Positions 1 to 7,170 of a DNA stretch of 23,839 bases are shown piece by piece. The DNA comes from an uncultured Clostridia bacterium (GTDB lineage Bacteria; Bacillota_A; Clostridia; Christensenellales; Borkfalkiaceae). Position numbers and translations under genes: made by a program. The notes under the pieces are model-generated. The model saw only the letters and a program-made list of their open reading frames with translations. It did no database searches and was not told the origin of the DNA. Within the stretch, counting starts at the first letter, position 1; every line of letters begins with the position of its first letter. The stretch spans positions 1 through 23,839 of the forward strand of contig CAKQXZ010000031.1 in NCBI GenBank assembly GCA_934292955.1, read 5' to 3'.

Positions 1-110
1 AGTAATCCTCCGATATGGAATAGTTTTCAACCGCTTTGAATTATAACACATTTTTATTCGGTTTACAATAATATTTTTATTCTATTTGCAATATTTTTCG
101 GAGTTTTCAT

Positions 111-139
111 TTGCTTATTATATAAAAAAATGTTAATAT
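111..139 (+). promoter_or_regulatory. Candidate sigma-A promoter for the 181-789 gene
   Basis: TTGCTT at 111-116 and TAATAT at 134-139 are separated by 17 bases, a reasonable but imperfect vegetative promoter. It would start transcription about 35 bases before the ATG at 181. The first 110 bases are AT-rich and show no convincing gene end. Confidence 0.4.
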
Positions 140-180
140 AGTGAAAACAAAGCATATCGAAAGAGTTAGGGGGTGCTTGT

Positions 181-789
181 ATGAAAGTAAAAACCGCAAA
201 TATTTTATGCGCGATTTCATTATGCCTTATGGCTGCGGGCGCGATTTTCTTCACCGTGCTTTTATCCATGGGTAAAATCGGCGAATGCTTTTCGGGCGGC
301 AGCGATCTCGGCGAAGGTATCGGTTCGGCGTGCGCCGCATTGTTTCTGGTATTCTTCTCGGTGTTAGGTCTTATCGCGCAGGCAGTAGCCGTAATCGTCG
401 GCGCGGTCACCGTCTTTTCGGGTAAGCGAAGACTGTCCGTCACCGTCGGTTCGGTTTTCGTTGTAATTTTTACGGCAATCGCGTTGGTGCTGTATATCAC
501 GTCCGAAGTAATGCTCGGCAGCGCGAACGGCAATCATTCGGTCGTTACGCTCGTGAACGCGTCGCTCTGGGCTGAAATATTCATATGCGTATTGAACATG
601 GCGTTTTATATCACCGCCGGCGCAGTGAAAAACAGAATGATCAAAGCCCGCATTAAAGATGCCGTTCTCGGCAACGTAAACGGAGAATACGCAGGCGAAC
701 AGAATAATAAGCAAGACGAAACGCATATAAATAACGACGATGCCGAAGACGCGTCCTACAGCGTTTCTGATAGTTCCGATAACAAATAA
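181..789 (+). CDS. Four-helix membrane protein of unknown function
   Basis: I do not recognise this 202-residue protein. Hydrophobic segments lie at about residues 5-30, 48-80, 86-108 and 128-149, so it should be an integral membrane protein with roughly four helices. The last 50 residues are a polar, acidic tail rich in Asn, Asp, Glu and Ser, likely disordered and probably cytoplasmic. There is no signal peptidase or lipobox motif. A G-rich ribosome-binding site (AGGGGG) precedes the ATG at a suitable distance, which supports this start. It appears to be monocistronic: it has its own candidate promoter and is followed by a candidate terminator before tyrS. No domain could be assigned from sequence alone. 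Confidence 0.75.
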   Translation: MKVKTANILCAISLCLMAAGAIFFTVLLSMGKIGECFSGGSDLGEGIGSACAALFLVFFSVLGLIAQAVAVIVGAVTVFSGKRRLSVTVGSVFVVIFTAIALVLYITSEVMLGSANGNHSVVTLVNASLWAEIFICVLNMAFYITAGAVKNRMIKARIKDAVLGNVNGEYAGEQNNKQDETHINNDDAEDASYSVSDSSDNK

Positions 790-849
790 TTCTATCGTTC
801 AATGTAAGTATAAAAATATTTCGCGGCGTTCGCCGTAAGTTGCGAAAGT

Positions 850-870
850 TGCGATAATCGACTTATAGCC
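850..870 (+). repeat. Dispersed motif copy 1 (GATAATCGACTTATAG)
   Basis: This is the first of eight copies in the window of a motif with core CGATAATCGACYTATAG. It reads here in the direction of the upstream gene, and its last bases form the 5' arm of the candidate terminator at 861-892. See the finding on the dispersed motif. Confidence 0.75.
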
Positions 871-892
871 ACGCTTTTTATAAGTTTTTTAT
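861..892 (+). terminator. Candidate AT-rich rho-independent terminator
   Basis: ACTTATA (861-867) can pair with TATAAGT (879-885), followed directly by a run of T. The stem is AT-rich and therefore weak. Its position after the 181-789 gene and before the tyrS promoter supports a terminator role. The 5' arm is part of dispersed motif copy 1. Confidence 0.45.
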
Positions 893-920
893 TGACGTTT
901 AATAAAAATCGGGCAAAAAT
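892..920 (+). promoter_or_regulatory. Candidate promoter for tyrS
   Basis: TTGACG at 892-897 lies 17 bases before AAAAAT at 915-920. The -35 box is good and the -10 box is poor. I saw no T-box leader between here and the tyrS ATG, although T-boxes are common before aminoacyl-tRNA synthetase genes in Bacillota. Confidence 0.35.
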
Positions 921-956
921 CCAACAAACAAGACATAATTTCAAGGAGTAAATATT

Positions 957-2171
957 ATGGCAAAAACCGCATACGACGTGTTAAAAGAAAGGGGCTTTAT
1001 AAAGCAGACCATTTACGACGAAGACCTGCAAAAAATGCTTGCAGACGAAAAAGTTTCCTTCTATGTCGGGTTCGATCCGACTGCAGACAGTCTGCACATC
1101 GGGCATTACATTCCCATTATGGCAATGGCATGGATGCAGAAATTCGGACACACGCCCATAGCGTTATTCGGCGGCGGAACCGGTATGATAGGCGATCCGT
1201 CCGGCAGAACGGACATGCGCACCATGATGACCGAAGAAACTATCGACCACAACGTGGAATGTTTCAAAAAGCAAATGTCGCGTTTTATAAATTTCGAAGG
1301 CGAAAACGCCGCGATTATAGCAAACAACAAAGATTGGCTGCTTTCGCTTAATTATGTCGAATTTCTGCGCGATATCGGCGTATATTTTTCGGTCAACAAA
1401 ATGCTTACGGCCGAATGCTACAAGCAACGTCTTGAGAAAGGTCTTACTTTCCTTGAATTCAACTATATGTTAATGCAGGGGTACGACTTCCTTAAGCTTA
1501 ACGAAACCTACGGCTGCAAACTCGAACTCGGCGGCGACGACCAGTGGTCGAACATGCTCGCGGGCGTCGACCTTATCCGCCGCAAAAAACAGCAGGACGC
1601 TTTCTGTCTTACCTGCACGTTGCTTCTTAACAGCGACGGCAAGAAAATGGGCAAAACGGCAAAAGGCGCATTGTGGCTTGACGAAAACAAATGTCCCGTA
1701 TACGATTTCTATCAGTATTTCAGAAACGTCGAAGATTGCAAGGTCGCAGAATGCATGCGTCTTTTAACCTTTATGGATATGGAAGAAATCGCCGAACTTA
1801 CCGCATATAACGACGAGCGCATCAACGCCGCAAAAGAACGCCTTGCTTACGAAGTTACCAAACTCGTTCACGGTGAAGAAAAGGCTGAAGAATGCCGCCG
1901 TCAGGCGCGCGCCGCTTTCTCGGGCGACAGTGCGAATATGCCCACGTTCGAAATTCCCGCAACCACCACGTTCATTCCCGAAATACTTACCATCGTCAAA
2001 GCCGCTCCTTCAAGGGGTGAAGCAAGACGTCTTATCGAAGGCGGCGCTGTTTCCATTGACGATACAAAACTTTCCGCAGGCGAAATGACGTTGACGGAAG
2101 AAATAATCAAAAAAGGCGGATTCGTTCTTCATAAAGGTAAAAAATTCCACGTCAAGGTGGTTTTGAAGTAA
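957..2171 (+). CDS. tyrS: Tyrosyl-tRNA synthetase
   Basis: This cytoplasmic class I aminoacyl-tRNA synthetase charges tRNA-Tyr with tyrosine using ATP. The 404-residue product has the usual length for bacterial TyrRS. Visible features are the HIGH signature at residues 47-50 in the context DSLHIGHYIP, the FGGGTGMIGDPSG segment, the GGDDQWSN substrate-binding motif, and a KMGKT version of the KMSKS loop. A C-terminal S4-type RNA-binding domain contains SRGEARRLIEGGAVSIDD. The start is supported by AAGGAG at 943-948. The stop TAA shares its last base with the ATG of the next gene (TAATG), so the two are probably translationally coupled. The family assignment is secure. Confidence 0.97.
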   Translation: MAKTAYDVLKERGFIKQTIYDEDLQKMLADEKVSFYVGFDPTADSLHIGHYIPIMAMAWMQKFGHTPIALFGGGTGMIGDPSGRTDMRTMMTEETIDHNVECFKKQMSRFINFEGENAAIIANNKDWLLSLNYVEFLRDIGVYFSVNKMLTAECYKQRLEKGLTFLEFNYMLMQGYDFLKLNETYGCKLELGGDDQWSNMLAGVDLIRRKKQQDAFCLTCTLLLNSDGKKMGKTAKGALWLDENKCPVYDFYQYFRNVEDCKVAECMRLLTFMDMEEIAELTAYNDERINAAKERLAYEVTKLVHGEEKAEECRRQARAAFSGDSANMPTFEIPATTTFIPEILTIVKAAPSRGEARRLIEGGAVSIDDTKLSAGEMTLTEEIIKKGGFVLHKGKKFHVKVVLK

Positions 2172-2797
2172 TGAGTTTTTTAACCGCCGAATCTCCCGAA
2201 TTCACGCTTGAAATCAAACGGTCGGAGTTTATCTGCCGGATTAAGCATGTCGAAACGGAAGATCAGGCTAAAGACTTTATTGCCGAGCGCAAAAAATTGC
2301 ATTCGCTCGCAACGCACAACTGCTATGCCTATCGCGTTAACGATTGCGGGGTAGAGCGTTCGCGTTATTCCGACGACGGGGAGCCGCAAGGCACCGCCGG
2401 GCTACCCATACTTAACGTTCTTAAAAACAAAGAGTTCGTTAACGTAGTCGCGGTCGTCACCCGTTATTTCGGCGGAATAAAACTGGGCGGCGGCGGTCTT
2501 GTCCGCGCTTATTCCGAAGCGTGCGCCGGGGCGGCTGCTATCGCGGCTGTGTCGGAGTGCGTTCCCTGCGCCGAGTTCAGAATCGAATTTTCCTACGAAA
2601 ATTATAAAAAGTTTTCGGCTTTCAGGCTCCCTGAAAAGTCGGTTATCCGTTCAACCGAATATTCCGATAAAGTTACGGTTATCCTTGCGGTAGATAGTTC
2701 GCTTGCCGATTCTTTCGTTTCGGAATTTGAAGGTTTTTATTGCAAAAGGCAGCCTATAAGTCGATTATCCGATGTTTTGATATCTTTCGATAAGTAA
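2171..2797 (+). CDS. yigZ: YigZ/IMPACT-family protein (UPF0029)
   Basis: This 208-residue protein belongs to the YigZ/YvyE/IMPACT family. Its diagnostic segment SRYSDDGEPQGTAGLPIL lies at residues 64-81, followed by VVTRYFGGIKLGGGGLVRAY. The biochemical role of bacterial members is not settled; eukaryotic IMPACT regulates the kinase GCN2. Length is normal for the family, which has an N-terminal UPF0029 domain and a C-terminal ferredoxin-like domain. The start overlaps the tyrS stop by one base, and AAGGTGG inside the end of tyrS can act as the ribosome-binding site. The 3' end carries dispersed motif copy 2 on the opposite strand (2753-2773), which encodes part of the last residues. Confidence 0.93.
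   Translation: MSFLTAESPEFTLEIKRSEFICRIKHVETEDQAKDFIAERKKLHSLATHNCYAYRVNDCGVERSRYSDDGEPQGTAGLPILNVLKNKEFVNVVAVVTRYFGGIKLGGGGLVRAYSEACAGAAAIAAVSECVPCAEFRIEFSYENYKKFSAFRLPEKSVIRSTEYSDKVTVILAVDSSLADSFVSEFEGFYCKRQPISRLSDVLISFDK
2753..2773 (-). repeat. Dispersed motif copy 2, inside the yigZ 3' end
   Basis: The minus strand reads GGATAATCGACTTATAGG, matching the dispersed core CGATAATCGACYTATAG with one mismatch. It is the only copy that overlaps a coding region and ends 24 bases before the end of the stop codon. Confidence 0.6.
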
Positions 2798-2842
2798 AAT
2801 CCGATATCTTAAATAGGCAAAAAAAACAAAATAAACAAAAAG

Positions 2843-2870
2843 CGGCGGCATAATGCCGCCGATAATTTTA
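2843..2870 (+). terminator. Rho-independent terminator after yigZ
   Basis: CGGCGGCA (2843-2850) pairs perfectly with TGCCGCCG (2854-2861) around a TAA loop, followed by an AT-rich tail (ATAATTTTAT). It sits between yigZ and recX. The T-run is short, so termination may be partial. Confidence 0.7.
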
Positions 2871-2884
2871 TATCCGTATTTTAT

Positions 2885-3505
2885 ATGAAGAATATTACAG
2901 CCGTTACCGTTCAGCAAAAGAACAAGAACAAAAGCAATATTTATATTGACGGCGAGTATTACTGCGCCTTATCCAACGTTACCGTCGTTACCAACAAATT
3001 AAAAGCGGGCGTATCGATCGAAGACGACGAATTCGAACACATTTTATGCGAAGACGGCGCAAGCGCGGCTTTCGAACTTGCATTGGGTTACGTCTGCAAA
3101 TACACAAAGTCGAAAAAACAGACGATCGACTACCTTATGAAGAAAGGTTACGCCTATCCCGTTGCGTTCAAAGCGGTAGAAAAACTCGTTTCCTACGGTT
3201 ATTTATCCGACGCCGACTTTGCCGAATCTTTCGTTCTGCAGAACAAAGCTACTAAGGGAAAACTCTTGTTAAAACAGCAACTTCGGCAAAAGGGAATTGA
3301 CGAAAAGTGCGCCGATAGGGCGATTAACGAGCATTTCGGCGACGAAATCGAGTCTTGTATCAACCTTGCCGAAAAGTATATGCGAAACAAAGAGCCGACG
3401 TACGAAAATTACGTGAAGTGTTATCGGCATTTGTTATCCAAAGGTTTTTCTTTCGACGCGGCAAGTTCCGCAATCGATGCGTTAAAAAAAGGAGATGATT
3501 TTTAA
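2885..3505 (+). CDS. recX: RecX-family regulator of RecA
   Basis: RecX proteins bind the RecA filament and modulate recombination and SOS activity in the cytoplasm. The 206-residue product has the family's helical repeats. Segments such as TIDYLMKKGYAYPVAFKAVEKL followed by GYLSDADFAESFV, and LLLKQQLRQKGI followed by ADRAINE, are typical RecX repeats. An N-terminal beta-rich extension of about 60 residues is also usual in Bacillota members. The ATG at 2885 has no recognisable Shine-Dalgarno sequence: the preceding bases are an AT-rich stretch right after the yigZ terminator. No better in-frame start is visible, so initiation may be leaderless or inefficient. The stop overlaps the next ATG (TAATG). 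Confidence 0.88.
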   Translation: MKNITAVTVQQKNKNKSNIYIDGEYYCALSNVTVVTNKLKAGVSIEDDEFEHILCEDGASAAFELALGYVCKYTKSKKQTIDYLMKKGYAYPVAFKAVEKLVSYGYLSDADFAESFVLQNKATKGKLLLKQQLRQKGIDEKCADRAINEHFGDEIESCINLAEKYMRNKEPTYENYVKCYRHLLSKGFSFDAASSAIDALKKGDDF

Positions 3506-3996
3506 TGCGTGTGTTCAATTTCTACGGGTTCAATGCGATTATTATTCTTTTAGGTGCGAATTTATTTACCGTACTTGGTAAAAAAGGCAAATTTACCGAG
3601 TATTATCACAATAAAATCGTTACGGTGCTTGAACAAATCGGACGGTTCGGCTGCATTATAACGATGATCATAAACATTCCGTATACATGTTTCGGCTTTT
3701 TTATCGATTACGGCAATTATGTTTATCCTGTTTTTACGGGCGTTATGGTCGCAGTGTATATTATCGGTTGGTTGAAAAAGGGCGAAAAAGAGAGCGTAGG
3801 TTACGCTTTGCTACTGTCCATTGTGCCGTCTGTACTGTTTTTGATCGACGGAATATTGATACTTAACGTTCCGCTTATCGTTTTTTCTCTGATTTTTGCG
3901 CCGACGCACATTTTAATCTCTTATAAAAACTCTTCGGCGGCTTGCAAATTGACGGAAAAAGCGGCTGAAAAATCTGCGGGTAGTGTGAATGATTGA
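3505..3996 (+). CDS. Conserved-type multi-pass membrane protein, unknown function
   Basis: This 163-residue protein begins MRVFNFYGFN and has about five hydrophobic segments, near residues 8-24, 47-66, 73-91, 100-119 and 121-138. It ends in a short Ala/Lys-rich tail. The overall pattern, including EQIGRFGC and FAPTHILISYKN, resembles an unnamed family of small clostridial membrane proteins that I recall without an assigned function. The ATG overlaps the recX stop by one base, and GGAGATG upstream gives a good ribosome-binding site inside the end of recX. It overlaps birA by 8 bases, so recX, this gene and birA are likely co-translated. Confidence 0.8.
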   Translation: MRVFNFYGFNAIIILLGANLFTVLGKKGKFTEYYHNKIVTVLEQIGRFGCIITMIINIPYTCFGFFIDYGNYVYPVFTGVMVAVYIIGWLKKGEKESVGYALLLSIVPSVLFLIDGILILNVPLIVFSLIFAPTHILISYKNSSAACKLTEKAAEKSAGSVND

Positions 3997-4696
3997 TTTC
4001 AACAATAAAGAATTTGTAACCGAACATCTTCTTTCGGTCGATTCCACAAATACATATGTAGAAAAAAAGTACCTTAAAAAGCGCATTTCTGCCATTGTCC
4101 GCGCCGACAAACAGACCGCGGGATCGGGTACAAAAGGCAGGTCGTTTGTGTCTGCCGAAGGCGGGTTGTACGTTACCCGGCTGGAGTTTTTCGATTATCT
4201 TCCCGCAAACCGCGCTTTCGAAATAATGATAAATTATGCTATGGGAGTAGTTAAAACGCTCGCCGCATTCGGAATAGACGCAAAAATCAAATGGCCTAAC
4301 GATATTATAGTAAACGGCAGAAAGATTTGCGGCATTTTAATCAAAAACGGTTTCTGCGGCGATTTTGTGGATTATTCGTTAACAGGCGTAGGTATAAACG
4401 TCAATAACGATATCGCTCCCGAAATAAAAGACGTCGCAATCTCTATGAAGCAGATTGCGGGTAAACCTTTCGATCTCGAAAGCGTGTTTTTTACCTTTAT
4501 CAAAAACGTGCAGGAAGGTTCTTCTATAGAAGAGTATCGCTCATACAGTGCGGTAATCGGCAAAAAAATCCGCGTTATCAGGTCGTCGGGTACAACCGAA
4601 GAAACAGCCGTTTCAATAACCGATGACGGGCGTTTGGTTTTGTCAAATGGCGAAATTTTATCCGCCGCCGAACTCGACCTTAAAATAGGTTTTTAA
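3989..4696 (+). CDS. birA: Biotin--[acetyl-CoA-carboxylase] ligase (BirA without repressor domain)
   Basis: The enzyme activates biotin with ATP and transfers it to the lysine of biotin carboxyl carrier proteins. The 235-residue product has the catalytic core: DSTNTYV at 18-24, the biotinyl-adenylate loop TAGSGTKGRSFVS at 43-55 (a variant of GRGRRGR), and KWPNDI at 101-106 followed by GRKICGILI. A C-terminal SH3-like domain is present. There is no N-terminal helix-turn-helix domain, so this is a group I, ligase-only enzyme that should not repress transcription itself. It overlaps the previous gene by 8 bases and is followed by a strong terminator. Confidence 0.93.
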   Translation: MIDFNNKEFVTEHLLSVDSTNTYVEKKYLKKRISAIVRADKQTAGSGTKGRSFVSAEGGLYVTRLEFFDYLPANRAFEIMINYAMGVVKTLAAFGIDAKIKWPNDIIVNGRKICGILIKNGFCGDFVDYSLTGVGINVNNDIAPEIKDVAISMKQIAGKPFDLESVFFTFIKNVQEGSSIEEYRSYSAVIGKKIRVIRSSGTTEETAVSITDDGRLVLSNGEILSAAELDLKIGF

Positions 4697-4735
4697 CCGC
4701 AAAAATCATTTATAAAACCATCTACAATAAAAGAC

Positions 4736-4792
4736 AAATCCCCCGCAAAAGTCCTGATAATCGACTTATAGCGGGGGATTTCTATATTTTTA
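4736..4792. terminator. Bidirectional terminator between birA and the kinase gene
   Basis: AAATCCCCCGC (4736-4746) pairs perfectly with GCGGGGGATTT (4771-4781), an 11-bp stem closing a 24-base loop. T-rich tracts follow on both strands, so it can end both birA and the convergent kinase operon. Most of the loop is dispersed motif copy 3. Confidence 0.85.
4754..4773 (+). repeat. Dispersed motif copy 3, in a terminator loop
   Basis: CTGATAATCGACTTATAGCG occupies the loop and the first bases of the 3' stem arm of the terminator at 4736-4781. The stem itself is unrelated in sequence to the other copies' stems. Confidence 0.8.
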
Positions 4793-4859
4793 GTTGTTTT
4801 TTGCGTGGCGGTAATCTTTATTATATTCGTTTCCGCTTACAACATGCGCCTTATGTATC

Positions 4860-6071
4860 TTACTTCAAGCTCGGCGTAAGCGATTCTTTCTTTTCGGGCA
4901 GTATCAGCGTAAATGTCGAGCCATGTCCCAAAATGCTTTCCGCTTTGATTTTTCCGCCGCACAGGTACGCGATTTTAGAAACTATCGCAAGTCCCAGACC
5001 GTTGCCGTCGGTTTTATGCGAACTGTCGCCCTGGTAGTATCGTTCGAAAATTCTTTCCAGCGTTTTTTCGTCCATTCCGCAGCCGTCGTCTTTAACCGTA
5101 AGATAAATAAAATCGTCTTGCTTGCTAAGTTCCACGCGCACGTTTCCGCCGCTCGGCGTATATTTGACCGCGTTCGAAATAAGGTTGATTATAGCCTGAC
5201 CTAAAAGCGAATCGTCCCAGTAGTAAGAAATTTTCTGAATATCGCAGGATAGCCCTATATCTTTTTTCTCAAACTCTTTCGATAAAAGCATCAGGCAGTT
5301 TTCGGTTAGCTCGTCAAGCTGAAAAGCATGTTTATTGCACACCCCCTGGCTTTCGAGTTTGCTCAGCAGCAGAGTATTTTTCGCAAGAGTAAGCAGTCTT
5401 GCGCTCTCGTCGTAAATAATTTGAGCGTATTCTTTGCGTTCGGAGTCTGTAACGTCGCCCATAAGCAGTTCCGCAAACCCTTTTATGCTGGTAATCGGCG
5501 TTTTGAGTTCGTGCGAAAAATTAGAAACAAAGTCGTTTCTTAAAACACTCGTGCTTTTAAGGTCCTTAACCATCTTGTTAAGTTCTATGCCGATAGAGCC
5601 GTAAATTTTATCGGGCGAATCGGGGAACATAACGTCAAAATTGCCGTTGGCAACTTCTGTAACCGCTCGTTTGAATTTTTCGTGCTCCGCGGAAATATGC
5701 TTTGACAGAACGGCTGCAAAAACCGTTCCCAAAACACACGAAAGCGAAAACGCAATCGTAATAGTTCCCGTTATGTTGGCGGAGTGAATGCTTAGCCCCG
5801 ATCTCTTTGCTATCAGAATCGTAAGTATGCTTATCAGCGACGATAGCAACAAACACAGAAAAACTATCAGTACAATGCGGAAAGTAAACGAAATATGTAA
5901 TTTTATATGGCTTGTGTCGTTATTGTTTTTTTTGGTATAGTCCTTGCATTGGCAATTCAGCCCGCATCCGCAATCTTCCGTGCGATCGCATTCCGCCGTT
6001 CCGTTATTGTCTGCGGGTTTATTACCGGTCTTTTTGTGATCGTTATCCCGCAGCGGGTTATTGTTTGTCAT
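4860..6071 (-). CDS. Sensor histidine kinase with cytoplasmic Cys-rich N-terminus
   Basis: This 403-residue membrane kinase should autophosphorylate and pass phosphate to the adjacent regulator. Two transmembrane helices lie at about residues 66-88 and 100-122 with only about 11 residues between them, so there is almost no extracellular sensor. A HAMP-like linker follows, then HisKA with the phospho-acceptor H187 in FSHELKTPITS. The ATPase domain has an N-box (NLISNAVKYTP), G1 (DDGCGMD), F-box (FERYYQ) and G2 (GNGLGLAI). The N-terminal 60 residues are polar and hold five cysteines (28, 34, 36, 40, 42; C-x5-C-x-C-x3-C-x-C), possibly a metal, Fe-S or redox site. The start overlaps the regulator gene by 14 bases, with GGGGGA as ribosome-binding site. 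The catalytic core is PhoR/WalK-like; the signal is unknown. Confidence 0.93.
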   Translation of the reverse strand: MTNNNPLRDNDHKKTGNKPADNNGTAECDRTEDCGCGLNCQCKDYTKKNNNDTSHIKLHISFTFRIVLIVFLCLLLSSLISILTILIAKRSGLSIHSANITGTITIAFSLSCVLGTVFAAVLSKHISAEHEKFKRAVTEVANGNFDVMFPDSPDKIYGSIGIELNKMVKDLKSTSVLRNDFVSNFSHELKTPITSIKGFAELLMGDVTDSERKEYAQIIYDESARLLTLAKNTLLLSKLESQGVCNKHAFQLDELTENCLMLLSKEFEKKDIGLSCDIQKISYYWDDSLLGQAIINLISNAVKYTPSGGNVRVELSKQDDFIYLTVKDDGCGMDEKTLERIFERYYQGDSSHKTDGNGLGLAIVSKIAYLCGGKIKAESILGHGSTFTLILPEKKESLTPSLK

Positions 6072-6741
6072 TTCTTATCCCCCTGTAACCGAATCCGCGT
6101 ACGGTAACTACGTCTATCTCCGGAAACGCCGCAATTTTGTTCCTTATTCTGTTTATGTGAACCTTAACGGTATCCGAAAAACTGTCGCTTTCCGTTCCCC
6201 AGAACTCGTCCATCAACTGGTTTTTGGTAAAAATGCGTTCGGGATAGGTGAGCAGTTTATATAAAATAAGAAATTCCTTTTTAGAAAAAACTTCTCTGTC
6301 GCCCTTGTCGTTGTAAACCGAAAGCGACTGATAATCCACCGTGCACGAGCCTACAATGATTTTCTTTTCCTTGCGTATGTCCGCACGTTTTATAATGGCA
6401 TTTATGCGCAAAACCAATTCTTCGTGATCGATCGGCTTAACCATATAATCGTCCGCTCCGCAGTTGAACCCCGACTTTTTATCGTCGATGCTTTCTTTTG
6501 CAGTGGCTAGTATCACGGGTATATCTTTGCCTTCCGCGCGGAGCGTTTCTACCATGGTAAATCCGTCCATAACGGGCATCATCACGTCCGCTACGATCAG
6601 ATCTATATCGCCGTTCTTGACTTTCTGCAACGCTTCTTCGCCGTTGGTTGCCGTCACCGTGCCGAAACCCGCGCGCTTAAGCCAGATTTCCATAAGTTTC
6701 AGAATGTTTGTTTCGTCGTCCACAAGAAGAATATTATACAT
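6058..6741 (-). CDS. OmpR/PhoB-family response regulator
   Basis: This 227-residue transcription factor pairs with the kinase encoded directly downstream. The receiver domain (residues 1-115) has the acidic pair D8-D9, phospho-acceptor D52 in VADVMMP, T80 and K102 in MVKPID. The C-terminal half is a winged-helix DNA-binding domain, with KEFLILYKLLTYPERIFTKNQL and a final TVRGFGYRG turn typical of the family. AAGGAGA precedes the ATG at 6741. The direct repeat ATTAAC at 6834-6851 just upstream resembles a PhoP/PhoB box and suggests autoregulation. The gene leads an operon with the kinase, and its leader carries dispersed motif copy 4. Targets cannot be named from the sequence. Confidence 0.95.
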   Translation of the reverse strand: MYNILLVDDETNILKLMEIWLKRAGFGTVTATNGEEALQKVKNGDIDLIVADVMMPVMDGFTMVETLRAEGKDIPVILATAKESIDDKKSGFNCGADDYMVKPIDHEELVLRINAIIKRADIRKEKKIIVGSCTVDYQSLSVYNDKGDREVFSKKEFLILYKLLTYPERIFTKNQLMDEFWGTESDSFSDTVKVHINRIRNKIAAFPEIDVVTVRGFGYRGIRNDKQ

Positions 6742-6761
6742 AGCTATCTCCTTAAAAGCGG

Positions 6762-6791
6762 GGCTATAGGTCGATTATCGGCACATATAGC
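6762..6791 (-). repeat. Dispersed motif copy 4, in the regulator leader
   Basis: The minus strand contains TGCCGATAATCGACCTATAG, a full match to the dispersed core. It lies in the loop of a small hairpin formed by GCTATA (6763-6768) and TATAGC (6786-6791). It would be in the 5' untranslated region of the response regulator mRNA, a few bases upstream of its ribosome-binding site. Confidence 0.8.
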
Positions 6792-6817
6792 GTTATCGCA
6801 CCCGATTTTTCGCTTAA

Positions 6818-6851
6818 ATTATACCTTAGTTGAAGTTAATCCAAGGTTAAT
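6818..6851 (-). promoter_or_regulatory. Candidate PhoP-box-like direct repeat with -10 element
   Basis: On the minus strand ATTAACC and ATTAACT recur with an 11-bp period (6851-6845 and 6840-6834). A perfect TATAAT follows at 6823-6818, with no good -35 box. Direct repeats of TTAAC-type hexamers one helical turn apart, just upstream of a -10, are the usual arrangement for activation by PhoP/PhoB-type regulators. This is an inference from pattern only. Confidence 0.45.
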
Positions 6852-6860
6852 TACGGTATC

Positions 6861-6889
6861 ATTTTACAAAAATACGCTCGTTTTGTCAA
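6861..6889 (-). promoter_or_regulatory. Sigma-A promoter for the regulator-kinase operon
   Basis: On the minus strand TTGACA (6889-6884) and TAAAAT (6866-6861) are separated by exactly 17 bases. This is a strong vegetative promoter about 120 bases upstream of the response regulator start. Confidence 0.75.
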
Positions 6890-6915
6890 CTCTTTCTCGT
6901 TGTTCGTCGTTATAG

Positions 6916-6968
6916 TGCAGTTAAACCGACTGCTTTGCAACATGCAACCGTCGGCGCGGTAAACTGCA
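6916..6968. other. Nested inverted repeat in divergent intergenic region
   Basis: Three stacked inverted repeats share one centre: TGCAGTT (6916-6922) with AACTGCA (6962-6968), CCGAC (6926-6930) with GTCGG (6950-6954), and TTGCA (6935-6939) with TGCAA (6943-6947). Further on there is CAAAGCA at 6984-6990, which could pair alternatively with TGCTTTG (6931-6937), and a 12-base palindrome at 7034-7045. It lies upstream of both divergent promoters, so it may be an operator or a small RNA rather than an mRNA leader. No open reading frame is supported here. Confidence 0.5.
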
Positions 6969-7093
6969 ATCGGCAGCATAGCTCAAAGCAACCGACTGTG
7001 TATCAACGTCCGCATAAAAGCGCACCCGATGTATGTGCGCGCACAACAATTATATAATACGTTGTAAAATCTTTGAAAAAAGGGTGATTTCGA

Positions 7094-7122
7094 TTGACAA
7101 GGTTGCGTTTTGTTGGTAAAAT
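7094..7122 (+). promoter_or_regulatory. Sigma-A promoter of the LRR lipoprotein gene
   Basis: TTGACA (7094-7099), 17 bases, then TAAAAT (7117-7122). The predicted start gives a leader of about 42 bases ending in AAGGAGA at 7159-7165. Confidence 0.85.
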
Positions 7123-7170
7123 GAATAGCGTTACGAAAAAGTTGCATCATGCCTTTTTAAGGAGATACAC

